Positions 60,670-64,000 of a stretch of DNA of 64,000 nt are shown here, piece by piece. A model generated the notes under the pieces. The model saw only the letters and a list, made by a program, of their open reading frames with translations. It searched no databases and was not told the origin of the DNA. The stretch is from positions 13,969,501 to 14,033,500 of the forward strand of contig JAVTVJ010000001.1 in NCBI GenBank assembly GCA_034509425.1, in the 5' to 3' direction. Made by a program: the position numbers and the translations under genes. Position 1 is the first letter of the stretch; each line of letters begins with the position of its first letter. Source of the stretch: Eopsaltria australis. Its lineage: Eukaryota; Chordata; Aves; Passeriformes; Petroicidae.

Positions 60670-61410
60670 AACAGAACCATAGAATCACAGACTATCTCAA
60701 GTTGGAAGGAGCCCATGAGGATCAAGTCCCACTCTCAGCTCCTCAAAGGACCAAAAATTAAGCCATATGAGTAAGAGCATCATTCAGGTACTCCTTGAAC
60801 TCTGATAGGTTTGGTGTCACTTCTCTGGGAACCTGTTCCAGTGACTAACCATCTCAGTGAAGAACATCTTCTTAATGTTCCCCCTGAACTCCTCCCAAGA
60901 CTGCTTCATTCCTATAGCAGGTCACCTGGAAGAGGACATCAGCACCTGCCCTTCTGTTCCCTCCTTGAGGAGGTTGCAGACTGTGATAAGGTCACCCCTC
61001 AGCCTTCTCCTCTGCAAGCAGAATAAGCCAAGTGACCTCAGTCACTCCTTGCAAGTTTTGTGCTCAAGGCCTTTCACCGTCTTGGTCACCCTTCTCCAGA
61101 CAAAGTGGAATTTGATGTCTTCTTGTACTGAGGTGCCCAAAACTGCACAAAATTTTCGAGGTGAGGCTGCCCCAGTGCAGAGCAGAGTGGGACAATCCCC
61201 TCCCTTGCCTGGCTGGCAATGCTGTGCCTGAGGCCCCCAGGACATGGTTGGCCCTCCTGGCTGCCAGGGCACTGCTGATTCAATTTGCCACCAACCTAAA
61301 TTGACAGATCTCTTTCTTTGAAGCTGCTCTTCTGCCTCCCATCCCCTAGTCTGTATGTATAAGCAGGATTACCCTACCCCAGGTTCAGAATCCAGCACCT
61401 GCCCCTGTTA
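60670..61410 (-). mobile_element. CR1 LINE, long 3' fragment, minus strand
   Basis: The longest CR1 copy in the window. On the plus strand it starts with the inverted tail 'accatagaatcacagac', then 'ttggaaggagcccatgag', 'ctctgggaacctgttccagt', 'gaacatcttcttaatgttc', 'aggtcacccctcagccttct', 'gtcacccttctccagaca' and 'gggacaatcccctcccttg'. These are successive landmarks of the inverted CR1 3' untranslated region and the coding end before it. The frames at 60,811-61,026, 60,857-61,231, 61,042-61,272 and 61,086-61,283 lie inside it and are shadows; none is an intact CR1 protein. The right limit is approximate. Confidence 0.92.
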
Positions 61411-64000
61411 AAATTTTTATTTTCCTGTTTTGAATTTTATTACTGCTTTCACTGTTTTTTTGGTATTAATAGTACTTAAAAATCAGGCCAGTCACAAGGA
61501 AGATGATCTTCTTTTTAACAAAACCTGAATTTGCTTTCCAAGGCAAAGCAAATGCTTGCTTCATGACAGGAGACATAAATTCAGTTCACCGTGAGTTGTT
61601 TAACTAACTCTAGAAATTCATTATTTGGATAAATGTGACTTATCTGAATTTACTTTTTCAGAAACCAGATAGCCCAGTACAACTGGCCCTTAAGAGACAA
61701 GAAAAGGAACACTAAATGAAGTGAATGATAGCAGGTTTACAAGGTGATCTGATTACTTTTGGAAGCCCTGATGATACTTATCTGAAAATACTTCTGAAAA
61801 TCTTATCAGCTGCATCAGTGTTTGTGGTGCATTTTATACATTTCTCAGTACTTTGAATTTCTGATTTTCAATAGATCAGCTGCATCTGATGATAACTGAA
61901 ATCAGAATGAAGGTTTTCTGATTCATAGTTTGTCTCCGTGAAATCGCTTGGTGCTGATATCTTCCAGGTATGATTTATGTATTTCCATCTGCAATAGGTG
62001 AAAAATAGCTTTCCTATTGCCTGACAGACTTTGGAATAATTCACTCAGAAGGAAAAGGGAACCTCTCACATTCCCTGTGTACCCATCTAATTTTGGTTGC
62101 ACTCTGTAGGGAGCATGTGAAAACTACTGAGTAAAAGATCAGATGTAACAACCAGTTATGTTTAGCCATTCTTTTAGCTAAGAAAACACTTTGCTTCTTT
62201 CAGAAGTTTGAGATGTGCCTTTTAGTATCTTAAAATGCCTAAACATACACATACATATGAATATTATGAATATATATTATTAATATATGATGAATGTTAG
62301 AAAAATGAAAAAAGTAACCTGTAAAATTTTGACAAGGAGTTCATACACAAGAACTATTTCTAGTTTTCAATTAATCAGACTGTATATTTGAAACATAACT
62401 GGACATAATTTTTACTTGATTGTGCTTGTATATAAAAACATCACATGTAAAATAGAAAGTAAAAGCAAGGAAATTCAACTCTATGCTTTCAAGATTCTTT
62501 TAAAAATCTAAACAAGCAGTTAAAAAAATGGTAAAATCAGAACACCTGAGAGAAATAACCTTGATTTTACAGTTAAATGGTTGCTATATAATAAGTTTAT
62601 CCATTTTCATGAAACAGAGTCTGATTCTTTCCTTGTATTGTCTTTTCAATGCAATCGTGGGTGTGAATTCTGATGGGAACATTTGAGCTTTGAGAAAAGG
62701 CTTGTCAAAATAGATACAAAGATATTTTCAGGGACAATTTAGAACAATGAACACTTGACTTTTGCTCTATTTGATTCAAAACGAAGTAAGCAAAGTCTTC
62801 AGGGTTTATTGACATTATCAGTTCATCTTAAATGTGTTTATACTAATTACTTGAGTAGGTTTGTTTTGTATTATGCTTCATAAAATGTAACTAACATGAA
62901 TGTTTCTTAACATTCAGAGAGGCCACAGAAATTAAATACCTGGAAATACAAATTCAGGTTTCTGGCCCCACTTTCCGGTTTGCCGGCAATGGAAGGAGGA
63001 TGGTCCCTAGTCCTTGTTACCAGCTCTGCCCACGGTGATGGGCAACCTGTGAGAAGACCTTGCACAAGCTCTTTGTTTTCCACTTGCAGAAGAGGGGAAG
63101 GTTCCATTTCTAAAGTACTCTGAGGCATGTGGATGAAGGTTCTGTTTACCATTAGTGCTTCTACTCTTCAAGATGTTACACTGTGCATCAGCAAAGGGTA
63201 TTTAGGTGAAGAAACAAGCCACAGTATACTGCCATTTGAACACATGATCTCTTCCTTTAATATTTTTATAAGAAAATTATTCTCTATTGGTGATTACATA
63301 TGCAGTGTGCTGAATTGTGAAGTATTCCCAAGAATGCAAAGCTAGGGTTCATAAAATTGCTTTGCCTCAGCTGAAAATACTCTTAATTCAATAGACAGGG
63401 TACCAAACATAAATTATTTTGATAGCATGTATTGTGCTGGGAAAGGAGGCTACACCAAGCAAGGAATATTGATGTGCAGAAAATTAAATTGTCATTCTTC
63501 CTGACATAAATGTTATTTCTCTTGAGAACAAACCTCTATCAGTATACTTAATAGTTACAACCTCTACCAAATAATCATGTTATTGTCTGATTGCAATAGG
63601 CAGAGATATAAGACAACATTCTCCTGTGTTTCACAAGCTAAGTGAAAATTCTAGTAGAGCATCTAACCTGGACTTGCTTTATTTTTATCCCTAAAATTAA
63701 TCTGACCATCTGCAGTTCAATTCTTACATTTTATGTAGCTCCTATTTCTTTAAGTTGTTGCAATTCCTTCTTTTCTTTCAGTTGCTTCTTTTCTTAATAT
63801 CGCTTGTATTAGCAAAGGGAAAAGAGGAGTCTTGAAGGCCAAATCCCACCTCTTTTCACTATTGTTTCTAGTAGAAATTCCCTGGTAATTCTCATTGCAC
63901 TGTTTCTAAATTCTGCACAATGCTTGGGATTTGTTTCTTTGTTCTCAGCCTTTTGAATTTCTCTGCCTCTCCTTTTTCTCTTCTGCATGTACCATTTTAT
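61411..64000. other. Unique AT-rich DNA, no gene seen
   Basis: The last 2.6 kb hold no recognised gene or named repeat. A very AT-rich stretch with alternating TAT/ATA words lies at about 62,244-62,292. The frame at 62,907-63,152 (minus) is in a slightly GC-richer patch without domains. A good acceptor-like site ends near 63,780, again without a convincing exon after it. Confidence 0.5.

Noticed and set aside
60811..61283. Overlapping frames of 65-124 codons
   Set aside because: They sit in an inverted CR1 3' fragment and do not read as the CR1 protein in the element's own orientation.
1..64000. tRNA, rRNA, snRNA genes, CRISPR arrays or bacterial operon features
   Set aside because: I looked for tRNA T-loop words (GTTCGAATC type), regular spaced repeats and ribosome-binding-site-led gene strings and found none. 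The DNA is vertebrate in character.

Overview
The window is non-coding nuclear DNA from a bird. The main evidence is its repeats: several fragments end in the avian CR1 LINE tail, with the octamer ATTCTATG repeated at about 16,590 and a close match at 43,161. There are also two kinds of long terminal repeat (LTR) that I recognise from bird genomes (7.1 and 53.5 kb share one family; 41.4 kb is another) and a third LTR-like block at 38.5 kb. The sequence is AT-rich and CpG-poor throughout, and I see no CpG island. No open reading frame resembles a known host protein. The longest frames lie in LTRs, in simple repeats, or in unremarkable AT-rich sequence, so I call no protein-coding gene. The best reading is a gene desert or the inside of a very large intron. 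I cannot tell which from the sequence, nor name the species or a neighbouring gene.

Layout. 0-7 kb: unique AT-rich DNA, an A/C-rich simple repeat at the left end, and a possible processed retrocopy 3' end near 6.66 kb. 7.1-8.0 kb: the 5' and middle part of an LTR. 9-17.2 kb: mostly unique DNA with three old, heavily diverged CR1 remnants on the minus strand and one younger CR1 tail on the plus strand. 17-38 kb: unique DNA with a GC-richer block (18.7-19.1 kb), a strong G-quadruplex tract (19.93 kb), small tandem duplications, a TG run, an A45 tract and a 109-nt all-purine pentamer repeat (37.14-37.25 kb). 38-43.9 kb: the densest mobile-element stretch, with a CR1 tail, an LTR-like block, an LTR with visible promoter and poly(A) signals, another CR1 and a GGAAAT-type repeat. 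44-48 kb: one splice-bounded candidate exon, a minus-strand CR1, a T24 tract next to an unexplained GC-richer block, and a plus-strand CR1. 52.5-54 kb: a 108-nt all-pyrimidine tract and the 3' half of the LTR family seen at 7 kb. 55-64 kb: a C-rich run, a weak CR1, the longest CR1 copy (60.67-61.41 kb) and unique DNA.

The most useful leads are the two almost equally long polypurine/polypyrimidine tracts, the complementary truncation of the two related LTRs, the candidate 73-nt exon at 44.74 kb, and the possible retrocopies at 6.2-6.7 and 46.4-47.2 kb. I found no convincing new biological system. Mobile-element calls come from recognising the sequence by eye, not from a database search, so most boundaries are approximate to tens of bases.
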